A stretch of 64,000 nucleotides of DNA from Spirochaetota bacterium (lineage in GTDB: Bacteria > Spirochaetota > Brachyspiria > Brachyspirales > JACRPF01), in assembly GCA_016214035.1 (NCBI GenBank), contig JACRPF010000018.1, forward strand, positions 124,001 through 188,000, in the 5' to 3' direction. The position numbers and the translations under genes were made by a program. Positions 27,901-36,005 of the stretch are shown here, one piece after another (within the stretch, counting starts at the first letter, position 1; every line of letters starts with the position of its first letter). The notes under the pieces were generated by a model. The model was given only the letters and a program-made list of their open reading frames with translations. It was not told the DNA's origin and did not search any database.

Positions 27901-28532
27901 GTAAATGCGGCCGCAGCCGGTGTTTCAAAATCAGCGACGATGCGTTCCGTCGATGTATTCAGCGTAAACGGCACCTGTTCGAATGAATATTTGATATCAT
28001 CAATATAGATGACGCCTTCACCGATGCCTTCCACGAGTATGGTAGCCGGCGACAGCGGGTAATCAATCTTTTTATCGTTATTGCCGCCCCATGCCACTTC
28101 CATATCCGCCTCGGTGACGGCAACCGTTGCGGGACTCCATGCCCCGGTCACCGGCGTGATGCGCTTGGACTGAAACGTCTCGCCTTTCGCATCGACAAAA
28201 CGCACCTTCAGCCACATTCCGTCGACGGTGGAAAAAACCGCGAGCGACATTTTTCCCGCCGTGTCGATCATATAATTTTCAGTAAGCTGCGGCAGGTTGT
28301 AATCTGCGAACCCTTTTTCGTGTTTGAACGAAACAGCAAATGACTGTTTGCCGGTTATGGCCTTATCACCTGTAATCATTCCGGTGCTGACGAGCACGCC
28401 CTTTTCACGTGAACGCGGTTCAACGCGCACACGACCGCCCTCGAAATCTGCTATCGTGTCGGTGACCATTTCACCGGAACAGACCCCGATAATCGATACC
28501 AAAACAAAAATGATGCGGATGATTGCACTCAT
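24942..28532 (-). CDS. Multi-modular clan GH-A enzyme (paralog B)
   Basis: Same architecture as A: two GETFQS/T..WGGNNDKKIDYP..YIDDI modules, PVWEVWNEPDLTGFWNG, RWLTEFGYATQ, C-term SYDTANYYLAVIVNDNIHEQ. Confidence 0.8.
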   Translation of the reverse strand: MSAIIRIIFVLVSIIGVCSGEMVTDTIADFEGGRVRVEPRSREKGVLVSTGMITGDKAITGKQSFAVSFKHEKGFADYNLPQLTENYMIDTAGKMSLAVFSTVDGMWLKVRFVDAKGETFQSKRITPVTGAWSPATVAVTEADMEVAWGGNNDKKIDYPLSPATILVEGIGEGVIYIDDIKYSFEQVPFTLNTSTERIVADFETPAAAAFTPGIEERLKSAVKKAEIGISGEAAHSGSKSLRVAFSYYPKAYVDVPVRDVLAKTPITEAGGVSVRAMSSAKDVWIKLRFIDASGETFQSTRLTLGGGEWRQKTIQLAEMTKEDFEDAWGGDKNRKIDLPAKLDRIVVEGTGDGVVYIDDIAYQSADHAALLAALAKAGDIALMNANKDLYYWYQGEPCSFAFQYRNRIRMDMPVTIEIDVRDVFNNSVYRKEKTLAFAAREKKNLPLSFDTATGTGVYYCTASARTTNGLPIARTAFSFAVLAGKNIARAKQDDILYGVCAHYRGTTNADETNKPYWRILDMLGVDAVRIDFSWSWLEPKKGEFNFDVYNSLVDNHRKLNMTMLPILDYFVRWIYPADADMEKMKNVPPADLSPFYTYVEKTIGVFKNRLPVWEVWNEPDLTGFWNGTPEKFIELYLESQKRIKKIDPSLKVITPGWAFAFDERMGKIEKFLAAADGKYEVFNFHSYDTIGALKRKHDKVDEWYARYKMPKTVPRWLTEFGYATQAGRSERTQAEQIIKMMAFAQAMNYKAFFVYDYINDGVDPTYNEHNFGLIRNNWREPKPAFAAYHSFIRTMRGFTAKDAPVLGENLSCYVFGKGEDEIAVVWQEVPGEKTLYLSAGNVRDVSAMDMMGNAQKISVVGGRIAVPFSETPLYLKWKRTDGSKVTGAFPLMNAPQFVALADGKPVTSPVTVFNPFDAAFNGTLSLTSVGAFPGTITPAARSLNIAAGKSATAEFEVRTMKSGARNDNLKVSLAADGRELGSASIAVKYVLGIASKQGVAVDGVASEWTGAPVVELSTAQDVKELFAFDPNRPDMKWKGKTDHSASGYFSYDTANYYLAVIVNDNIHEQKEKPEDLWKADSLQFGISPDGETNMVIYDIALVGGAPVIYRRDGLVMGTTWGTPKPGEITAAVKRDEAAKRTVYEVAVSRTIYSSLAAVNFIVNDNDGDGRKGWLQWEAGIGESKKPVLWTRIDLKK

Positions 28533-28542
28533 AGGAGATCCT

Positions 28543-31500
28543 TTACTTTATTTTCAGCCATGGCCATAATGCCGGTTTTTTCCCGTCGCCGATTCCGTCC
28601 TTCCATTTCACCCAGCCTTTCCGCGCCTTCCCTTCATTGTCGTTGACGATGAAATTGAAGCCGAAATCATCCCTGCCGATGACGCTGCGGAGCACCGCGA
28701 TTTCATACGTCGTCGTTTTCGCGCCTTCATCGCGTCGCACCGAAGCGGTAAGCTCCCCGTCGAGAAGCGCCGCCGGTGCGCTTCCGCTGCGCTTTATGGT
28801 GAGCACCTTGCCGTCGGACAAACCGATATCGTACTCGGTAAACGTCGCATTACCGTCGGGAGATATGCCGAACTGGAGGCAGTCCGCCTTCCAGAGCTCG
28901 TTCGCATTCTCACGCTGAAAATGCGTGTCGTCTTTTACAACCACCGCGCAGTAAAACCGCGTACTGTCCGCGCCGACATACGCCGTCGCCGAGAGGTCAT
29001 TCGGTCCTTTCCAATGCAGATCGGGCTTTGTCGGGTCGAAGTCGAACAGGTTGAAGATATCCTTCCGTTCAGACAGCACTGCAACCGGTGATGTCCATTC
29101 GGACACCGTTCCGTCAATCGTCGCGGTGACCTGCGGCACAATCGTCACGTATTTTACCGGCACCGTCATGTCGCCGATAAACGTTGAGCCGTCGGAGAGA
29201 CGGATGATCACCGCATCCGAATCGCTTCCATTTTTGTCGGCAGTGATGCTGAAATCCCATTTCCCGTTGCCGCCGTTGGGAAGCGATAGTGCCGTATCTT
29301 TTGGTGTTACGGTTCCCGAAAAGCCTCTGGTCGTCACTGACATTTTTCCCGCGAGCGTTTTATCCAGCGGATTGCGTACCGATACCGAGAACGGGTTCTG
29401 CACACCCGCCTGTATCCGTATCAACGGGTCGGTGGACAGCACGGTGGTAACCGCGCTGATCGACGATGCCGCGCCTGAACGTTTCCACCGCACATACGAC
29501 GGCAGGTATGATATTTTCACACCGAGACGCTCACCGATGGCGGTAAGCGGTTTGGTATTTCCCATCATGTCGATATGCTTCGCATCGGCTGTCTTGCCCG
29601 GTGAAAGATAGATATATTTTTCGGCGTTGTCATCGAGCCAGAGCACGCACACTTCTTCGGCGCCGTCGATGAACAGGTATGCCGATATTTTTTCACCGAG
29701 CGCAAGCGTTTCTTTATACTTGTATCCGCGCAGTGAGCGGATGAGCGCATGATACGCGAGCACGCCCGCCTTCGGTTCGCTGAGCGATTCGCGAATGATG
29801 CCGAAATTATGTTCATTCTCGTTACGGTCGGGGCCGTCATTAAAAAGGTCGTACCAGAAATACGCGCCGTAACCGGCAACCTGCGCATAGACGATCTTTT
29901 TGACAAGCTGTTCAGCCTGATCCTGTTCAGTGCGTTTGCCGATCGTCGACCAGCCGCTCTCGTTATCCCACACCTTCATATTCTCGATGCCGTATTTCTT
30001 GAAGAACGCGCGGATTTTGGCATCCTTCTGTTTCAATTCCCCGATGCCGCTGTGCGCATGGAATGCGAATATATCGAGCTTATCCTTTGCCGCGGCAAGA
30101 AAACTGTCGATGCGATCCAGCGACTTGTGCTGATTCTCGAGCCCGAACGCCCAGCCGGAATTCATCACCTGCAGCGTCGGATCGATTGCCTTGATGCGCT
30201 TATACGTCTCAAGATACATTTCGTTATATTGTTCCGGCGTGCCCATCCAGAATCCCCAGTCCGCCTCATTCCATACCTCCCAGTACCTCATGGTATCCTT
30301 ATACCGGCGCACCGTATTATCCACATAATTGTAAAACGGCGTCATATCCCGCGGCGGTTCGGCACGATGCTTGTTCCACCATTCGCCGATACTGAGATTC
30401 GAGTAATCACTCGCCCAGTGGACGAAATATGCGAGTATCGGCGCACTCTGCACCCGAATCGCCAAATGATTTGAGAGCATCTTGTCGGTATGATGCCAGA
30501 TAAAATCGCCCGGCTTGGGCTGCACGCGTCCCCATGCGGCCTCGCCGCGCACCATGTCGATGCCGAGCGAGTCGAGCCACTGCCAGTACGGATGATCGAG
30601 CTGAAACACCTCGTTCGACGGAAACCGTTCGGCATGCGCACACATTGCGTAGATAAACTCACCCGGTTTGGCGCGGGCGGTATTTTTTCCGTCGATGATA
30701 CCGAACGAGGTGTTCGTTTCGCTGATGGTAAGACCGTTCGTCGTCAGCGCACGCAGGTTCACGTAGTAGATGCCTGATGCAGCATCGGCTGTCGAGAACG
30801 GTATCGGCAGTTCTTTCGATTCGCGCGGTGCAAGTGTTATGTTCTTCGACTTCGAAGTTACAACTATCCCGTTGAAATCGGTTATCTTCATCTCGATTGC
30901 GGCAGTCATGTCGCGGCGGGATTTACTCACGAACACCGGAGCCATACGGAACGATTCGCCCTTTTCCCAGAGAAATATCCTTTTATTTGCGACCGGTGCT
31001 GCAAACGTCCCCATGCGTGAAACGGATGCCAGATATTCCGCCTGCGCTGGGCCCGCATAGATGATACTGTCGATAACCGCCGATGTATCGCCGCTTCCGG
31101 AAATAACAACCGCACTGAACGTAAGCGGAAAATCGAATACGCCGTCCTTGCCTGCGCCCCATGAATCACGAATATCTGATTTCGCCGATTCATCGATCTT
31201 GAACATCCGCGACATCGAGGTGCCGCCGGTGAGTGAAAAGCCGTCCGTCTGAAACGTCTCGCCGTTTTTGTCGATGAACCGCAGACTGACGACGGCTTTC
31301 GGCGTTATATTCCTGCCGCGGAGCGTCACCACGCCGCCCCGCTCGGTGATAGTGAAACCGTCGGTAAATCCACGCATGAGATACTCCGCCCAGCCGCTCG
31401 GGTCGAACGATGCGCTCAGACGCAGCGACTTTCTGCCGGACACCGTATCGGTGAGAAATTCGGCCTCGGTCTCCTTTGCTTTTGATGCTGCAACCGGCTT

Positions 31501-32139
31501 CAGCTGCATCGGCTCGCGATCCATTTTCACGACAGCGACCTCACCGACCGCCGCGGTTTCTTTTTCAGTGTACGTGTACGTCATCCGGTCAAGATATGCC
31601 GTCCCATCACCTTTACCTTCAAGAATGAGCGTGAAAAATGAAACAGGGAATTCCATACGTTTGTTGTTGTTCCCGCCCCATGAATTCTCCAGATCAGAAG
31701 ACATCTCTTCTGATATCTTCCACTCACGCACCGTCCATTCGCCCTGTTTCATGTTGAGCGGCTTCGTCTGAAATGTCTCGCCTTTGGCATCGGTGAGGCG
31801 CAGCTTGATCATCATGCCGCCGGCAGCAGCATACGCCGCGGTACGCAGCACGCCGTCCTTCATTTCTATCCTGGCGTTATCGGTGAACGGTTTCAACACG
31901 AATTCCGAGTAGCCCTGCGCCTCATGCATGAACGTCAGCTTGAGAGATCTGTCGCCGGAATTTTTCATCTCCACGCTGCTTTCTGCCCGCGCGCTTTTCA
32001 CCGAGGACTGCTTGTACGCCGCATCGGCTGCATAGTTCGCCGGGAAGTCAACCATGACATCGGTATATGTCTCCGGTGCTCCCGAAAGCATACCGGCGAT
32101 GCAGATCAGCAGTAACGTCATTGTGCATTGTTTATTCAT
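28543..32139 (-). CDS. Multi-modular clan GH-A enzyme (paralog C)
   Basis: Same architecture as A/B: YWEVWNEADWGFWMGTPEQ, KVWDNESGWSTIGKRTEQDQ, C-term VGADSTRFYCAVVVKDDTHFQ. Confidence 0.8.
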   Translation of the reverse strand: MNKQCTMTLLLICIAGMLSGAPETYTDVMVDFPANYAADAAYKQSSVKSARAESSVEMKNSGDRSLKLTFMHEAQGYSEFVLKPFTDNARIEMKDGVLRTAAYAAAGGMMIKLRLTDAKGETFQTKPLNMKQGEWTVREWKISEEMSSDLENSWGGNNNKRMEFPVSFFTLILEGKGDGTAYLDRMTYTYTEKETAAVGEVAVVKMDREPMQLKPVAASKAKETEAEFLTDTVSGRKSLRLSASFDPSGWAEYLMRGFTDGFTITERGGVVTLRGRNITPKAVVSLRFIDKNGETFQTDGFSLTGGTSMSRMFKIDESAKSDIRDSWGAGKDGVFDFPLTFSAVVISGSGDTSAVIDSIIYAGPAQAEYLASVSRMGTFAAPVANKRIFLWEKGESFRMAPVFVSKSRRDMTAAIEMKITDFNGIVVTSKSKNITLAPRESKELPIPFSTADAASGIYYVNLRALTTNGLTISETNTSFGIIDGKNTARAKPGEFIYAMCAHAERFPSNEVFQLDHPYWQWLDSLGIDMVRGEAAWGRVQPKPGDFIWHHTDKMLSNHLAIRVQSAPILAYFVHWASDYSNLSIGEWWNKHRAEPPRDMTPFYNYVDNTVRRYKDTMRYWEVWNEADWGFWMGTPEQYNEMYLETYKRIKAIDPTLQVMNSGWAFGLENQHKSLDRIDSFLAAAKDKLDIFAFHAHSGIGELKQKDAKIRAFFKKYGIENMKVWDNESGWSTIGKRTEQDQAEQLVKKIVYAQVAGYGAYFWYDLFNDGPDRNENEHNFGIIRESLSEPKAGVLAYHALIRSLRGYKYKETLALGEKISAYLFIDGAEEVCVLWLDDNAEKYIYLSPGKTADAKHIDMMGNTKPLTAIGERLGVKISYLPSYVRWKRSGAASSISAVTTVLSTDPLIRIQAGVQNPFSVSVRNPLDKTLAGKMSVTTRGFSGTVTPKDTALSLPNGGNGKWDFSITADKNGSDSDAVIIRLSDGSTFIGDMTVPVKYVTIVPQVTATIDGTVSEWTSPVAVLSERKDIFNLFDFDPTKPDLHWKGPNDLSATAYVGADSTRFYCAVVVKDDTHFQRENANELWKADCLQFGISPDGNATFTEYDIGLSDGKVLTIKRSGSAPAALLDGELTASVRRDEGAKTTTYEIAVLRSVIGRDDFGFNFIVNDNEGKARKGWVKWKDGIGDGKKPALWPWLKIK

Positions 32140-32184
32140 TCGATCACGCCTCCGCGATTGGATATCAATTATCAGAACTAAAAA

Positions 32185-34284
32185 CTATTTCTGTACCAAA
32201 TACACCGGGTCTGTCCCGAGTGTCACATCCGCATCACTGGATATCACATTGCCCATCATATCCACCGCCTTTCTTCCAGCGGGGATTGTTATGGTGCAAG
32301 CCGTCTTCGGCGCCCATGCAACGATGACTGTCCCGTCACCGCGTTTGAATTCATACGCTTCGGCATTCCCATGCAGTGCGGACTTCCCTTTCAGCGTTAC
32401 GCCGGTCAGCATACTGCTCATCACCGCATATGCACTGTACGCGGGCTTCGGCATGCAATAGAATTTCGGATGACGAATGATGCCGAAGTTATTTTCGTTA
32501 TACGCGCGGTCAATGCCGTCATCCATGAGGTCATACCAGAACAGTTTTTCCACAACACCCGTTGCCATCATAAGCACATGCGAGCGGACGAGCATGCGCG
32601 CCTGTTCCGCCTCGGTTGTCTCGCGCGAGCCCTTGTGCGTAGGCCAGCCCACTTCGGTTATCCATATATTCTGTTTGCCGCCGTATTTCGTGACAAGATC
32701 CTTGATCTTCATGATCTCACCCACCATGTCGCTCTCTTCAGGGCTGCGCGGATAGCGGTACGGATGCACAGAGACCGCGTCGCAGTATTTCAGCGCACCG
32801 GCCTTAAACATCCCTTCGATGGCGTTGAAGTGATGCTCGCTATGCTCACCGCCGAGACCGATGATATACGCATTCGGGTCGACAGCCTTGACAGTTTCAT
32901 ACGCCACTTTCAATAATGCCGAATAATTTTCCGGCGTGTTCCCGGGGCGGTTCTTCCCGTCCTTGCCTTTCATGCCGCAGCCGCCGGTCCATTCATTCCA
33001 GATTTCATAGTATCTGATTTTCCCTTTATATCGGGTTGCAAGCGCTTTGCAGTAATTCGCAAAACCGGCCAGTGCCTCAGGCGACACGGGAAAATTTGCT
33101 TCATCGTAGAACTTGTTCCCGTAATCGAGGATGATAAGCGGCTCAATACCAAGCGATGCCGCATGATTGATGTAGTTGTCGTATCGCTGATCAAAAAGCA
33201 CCGCGCCCTTGTTCGTCTCAACGCGGCTCCAGCACATCTCATCACGGAGATATTTGATGCCGGCCTGCGCCATCTGCGTCATCGTGTCAAGCGGATAATA
33301 ATCGGGACGCTGACCGCTCTGATAATGCGTGCAGATGCCGAAGAACGAATCGCGCACCGATTTGAGATCGACGGCGGGATTGACGCTCATCCGCAGCGTG
33401 TATGATGCGACCGGCACACCGTTCAATGTGCTTTCCAACTCGGTGATGAATATTCCCGATGCCCCTGGATTTATATCGATTACCCCCGGTCCTTTGGAAA
33501 GATCAACGCTGCCGCTCCCGCGTACCTGCTCAGCGATATCGATGACACGATAGTTCGCGCCGACCGCACCCGTTGTATCGGTAGCTGCCAGTCTTACCTT
33601 CAGCGCTCCGGTACCGCTGAAAACATTACCGAATGCCGCGCCCTCGACTTCCGCCTTGAACAACGGCCGCGCTTCAAGGCGCTTTTTCATGATATACAAT
33701 TCGTCGATAGTAATGCTGCCCGTCCCCGTAAATCCTCTCCGCGGCCGGTCATACACGATGGCATATGCTTTCACGGGGTAGTCGAGTTTTTTATTGCCGT
33801 CACCGCCCCAGGGGCCGCTGGCGTCCTTGAGTTTTGCAGCATAAAACTTCCATACACCGGGGACTATGCTGTTCTCGAATTCCAATTGATGCGTTTCACC
33901 TGATGCATCATTCACACGCAGCCTGAGCGATCCGACCTCGCCTTCGAATTTCGCCCACATGCAGTAATAAAGACCCGGCGTCTCCACCGTAATCTCTTTT
34001 CCCGCATTTACATATTCCAATTTCTCCTTGCCGATAAATGAATATTCAATTTTCACTGCCTTGCCGCTGCGTCCCGCGCCCCCGGCTATCCTGGCCGTCG
34101 CGTATTGATCGCCCGGAGGCGCTGTCCATCCGTCGGGGGATGCAGCAAAATTCACCTGCATCGCCTTTTCAAACGCCTTGTCGCTCTGGTTGTCGTTCGG
34201 GATCAGTTCTATCGCCCGCCAGTCCGCATGCGCGAACATTGCTGCGGCAAACAGCGTCACCATTACCATACTCCGGATTTTCAT
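32185..34284 (-). CDS. Clan GH-A glycoside hydrolase (GH39-like) with one N-terminal WGG module (D)
   Basis: Signal peptide; GETHQLEF...GPWGGDGNKKLDYP; IRYYEIWNEWTGG, IWITEVGWPTHKG, WYDLMDDGIDRAYNENNFGIIRHP. Confidence 0.8.
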   Translation of the reverse strand: MKIRSMVMVTLFAAAMFAHADWRAIELIPNDNQSDKAFEKAMQVNFAASPDGWTAPPGDQYATARIAGGAGRSGKAVKIEYSFIGKEKLEYVNAGKEITVETPGLYYCMWAKFEGEVGSLRLRVNDASGETHQLEFENSIVPGVWKFYAAKLKDASGPWGGDGNKKLDYPVKAYAIVYDRPRRGFTGTGSITIDELYIMKKRLEARPLFKAEVEGAAFGNVFSGTGALKVRLAATDTTGAVGANYRVIDIAEQVRGSGSVDLSKGPGVIDINPGASGIFITELESTLNGVPVASYTLRMSVNPAVDLKSVRDSFFGICTHYQSGQRPDYYPLDTMTQMAQAGIKYLRDEMCWSRVETNKGAVLFDQRYDNYINHAASLGIEPLIILDYGNKFYDEANFPVSPEALAGFANYCKALATRYKGKIRYYEIWNEWTGGCGMKGKDGKNRPGNTPENYSALLKVAYETVKAVDPNAYIIGLGGEHSEHHFNAIEGMFKAGALKYCDAVSVHPYRYPRSPEESDMVGEIMKIKDLVTKYGGKQNIWITEVGWPTHKGSRETTEAEQARMLVRSHVLMMATGVVEKLFWYDLMDDGIDRAYNENNFGIIRHPKFYCMPKPAYSAYAVMSSMLTGVTLKGKSALHGNAEAYEFKRGDGTVIVAWAPKTACTITIPAGRKAVDMMGNVISSDADVTLGTDPVYLVQK

Positions 34285-35420
34285 ACAGTCTCCTTCACGG
34301 CTTGTGCCGCTTTGGTTTTTATTTCACGGCGGTCAGCCACCGTGCTTCGTTCAATAATTTTTGAGCTGATGTAGTTGACGCGCGGAAACCCCGTTGGATT
34401 CTTCACGACGGCCAGCGCCGTCTCCATCCATTGCCGCAAATCATGCTGTATCACCGACAGCGGCGGATTGGCGTACTCAAAATAGATCCAGTCGTTCTCG
34501 CCGATGACACTCACATCCTCGGGTACTTTTTTACCGGCCTCGGCAAGCGCACGAAGCCCGCCGAAAGCGCCGGATGTCGTGTCATAGACGAATACGCTCG
34601 CACGGGACGACGTTACCGTTCGGGCCGTCAGCGTGTATCCGGCTACTAACGAGTTCTCCCACGGCTTGATCCAGGTATCGGTGGCCGTCAGCCGGTCGAC
34701 GGCAATGCCGCGTTCAATAAACGCGCTGCGCAGTCCGGCATAGCGTTTTTCGCTGGCAAGATTCGCCGGTTCATTGCCGATATACGTGATTTCAGTATGT
34801 CCGCGATCGATGAGGTAGCAGCCGAGATCGTGGTGTGTCTTTACGTAATCTGCGGATACGACGAACAGATTGGCATGTGACGAGGCGATTTCCTGATCGT
34901 CAAGAAGCACGAACGGCACCTTGAATGAATTGAACAGCGGAAAATAGATCTCCGGTATACGCATTGCCGGAGGCATATACAGAATACCATCGATGCTCGA
35001 CTCGTTTTTGATCAACCCGGCCAGAAGTTCATATGTCGTATCTTCACGATATCTGATATGTATGGTCGCATACCCGGAAAGCAGCGCCGCCTGCTCTATC
35101 ATGCGTATGCGTTCCTCAAGTTCGTATGATGCATAATCGGGAAACACAACGACAATACGCTTTGACAGCATATTATGCTGCTCACGCATCACCACACGTT
35201 CAGGATGCGTGATGAAGATTCCTTTGCCCTGACGCCGTTCTATCAGCCCGTCTCTCTCAAGATCGAACAATGCACGATTTATGGTTGACAGAGAAACGCT
35301 GTAGCGCTTCATGAGAACACTTATCGACGGCAGCTGATCATTCGCCTTGCCGGCACGAATATCGTCAAGGATATGTTCTTTCAGCTGCAAATATAGAGGA
35401 AATGGCGACTTTTTTGTCAT
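34281..35420 (-). CDS. GntR-LacI chimeric regulator (paralog of 10816..11931)
   Basis: QLPSISVLMKRYSVSLSTINRALFDLERDGLIERRQGKGIFITHP; LacI-like C-term (HTEITYIGNEPANLASEKRYAGLRSAF). ATGA overlap with the downstream GH gene (34281-34284). Confidence 0.9.
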   Translation of the reverse strand: MTKKSPFPLYLQLKEHILDDIRAGKANDQLPSISVLMKRYSVSLSTINRALFDLERDGLIERRQGKGIFITHPERVVMREQHNMLSKRIVVVFPDYASYELEERIRMIEQAALLSGYATIHIRYREDTTYELLAGLIKNESSIDGILYMPPAMRIPEIYFPLFNSFKVPFVLLDDQEIASSHANLFVVSADYVKTHHDLGCYLIDRGHTEITYIGNEPANLASEKRYAGLRSAFIERGIAVDRLTATDTWIKPWENSLVAGYTLTARTVTSSRASVFVYDTTSGAFGGLRALAEAGKKVPEDVSVIGENDWIYFEYANPPLSVIQHDLRQWMETALAVVKNPTGFPRVNYISSKIIERSTVADRREIKTKAAQAVKETV

Positions 35421-35430
35421 TCTTTTAACT

Positions 35431-35484
35431 CTATCGCTATAGGTTAATAGATATATAGTATAGTCAGGTCGAATGATTTGTCAA
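35431..35484 (-). promoter_or_regulatory. Sigma70-type promoter and putative operator for the second GntR-LacI regulator
   Basis: Minus strand: TTGACA (35479-35484), 16-nt spacer, TATACT (35457-35462), then CTATAGCGATAG (35431-35442). Confidence 0.65.
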
Positions 35485-35491
35485 GGAAAAG

Positions 35492-35520
35492 TTGACAGAA
35501 AAACATAAAAACCGTATTAT
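35492..35520 (+). promoter_or_regulatory. Divergent sigma70-like promoter for the dciA-like gene
   Basis: TTGACA (35492-35497), 17-nt spacer, TATTAT (35515-35520). Confidence 0.45.
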
Positions 35521-35528
35521 TGCGAAAA

Positions 35529-35987
35529 ATGGACAAAATCAACAGCGTTTTATCGGATTATTTTGAAAAAAGCCGCTATAGCGGTGAAGTCATCCGTTTC
35601 ATGAAAATTCTGCAGGCGTGGCCCGCCATCGTTGGAGAGACCATTGCCAGGCAGTCAACACCATCATCTCTGAAAGAAGGGTTGCTTACGATAAATGTAC
35701 GCGAAAGCGTTTGGGCGAATGAACTTTCACTGATGAGCGAATCGGTACGCGCCAAGGTGCTGGCGGTAACCGGAATACAGACAACCGAAATCCGGACACG
35801 GGTTGGCGATGTCATCGTTCCGGCAAAAGAACCGGGTACGAACATTCAGACGCCGCATGTGCCGACCGCCGCTCAGAAGGCATGGGTTGAAAAAACGGTC
35901 GAAGAATCCGGCATCACCGATGAAACCCTGCGCGCACAGTTCAGACACACACTTGAAACATTTACGACATACAATGAGAACGACTAA
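35529..35987 (+). CDS. DUF721/DciA-like protein
   Basis: MKILQAWPAIVGETIARQSTPSSLKEGLLTINVRESVWANELSLMSESVRAKV pattern of DUF721. ATG at 35529 chosen over TTG at 35520. Confidence 0.75.
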   Translation: MDKINSVLSDYFEKSRYSGEVIRFMKILQAWPAIVGETIARQSTPSSLKEGLLTINVRESVWANELSLMSESVRAKVLAVTGIQTTEIRTRVGDVIVPAKEPGTNIQTPHVPTAAQKAWVEKTVEESGITDETLRAQFRHTLETFTTYNEND

Positions 35988-36005
35988 GCCTGAATAATTA
36001 CGCTA

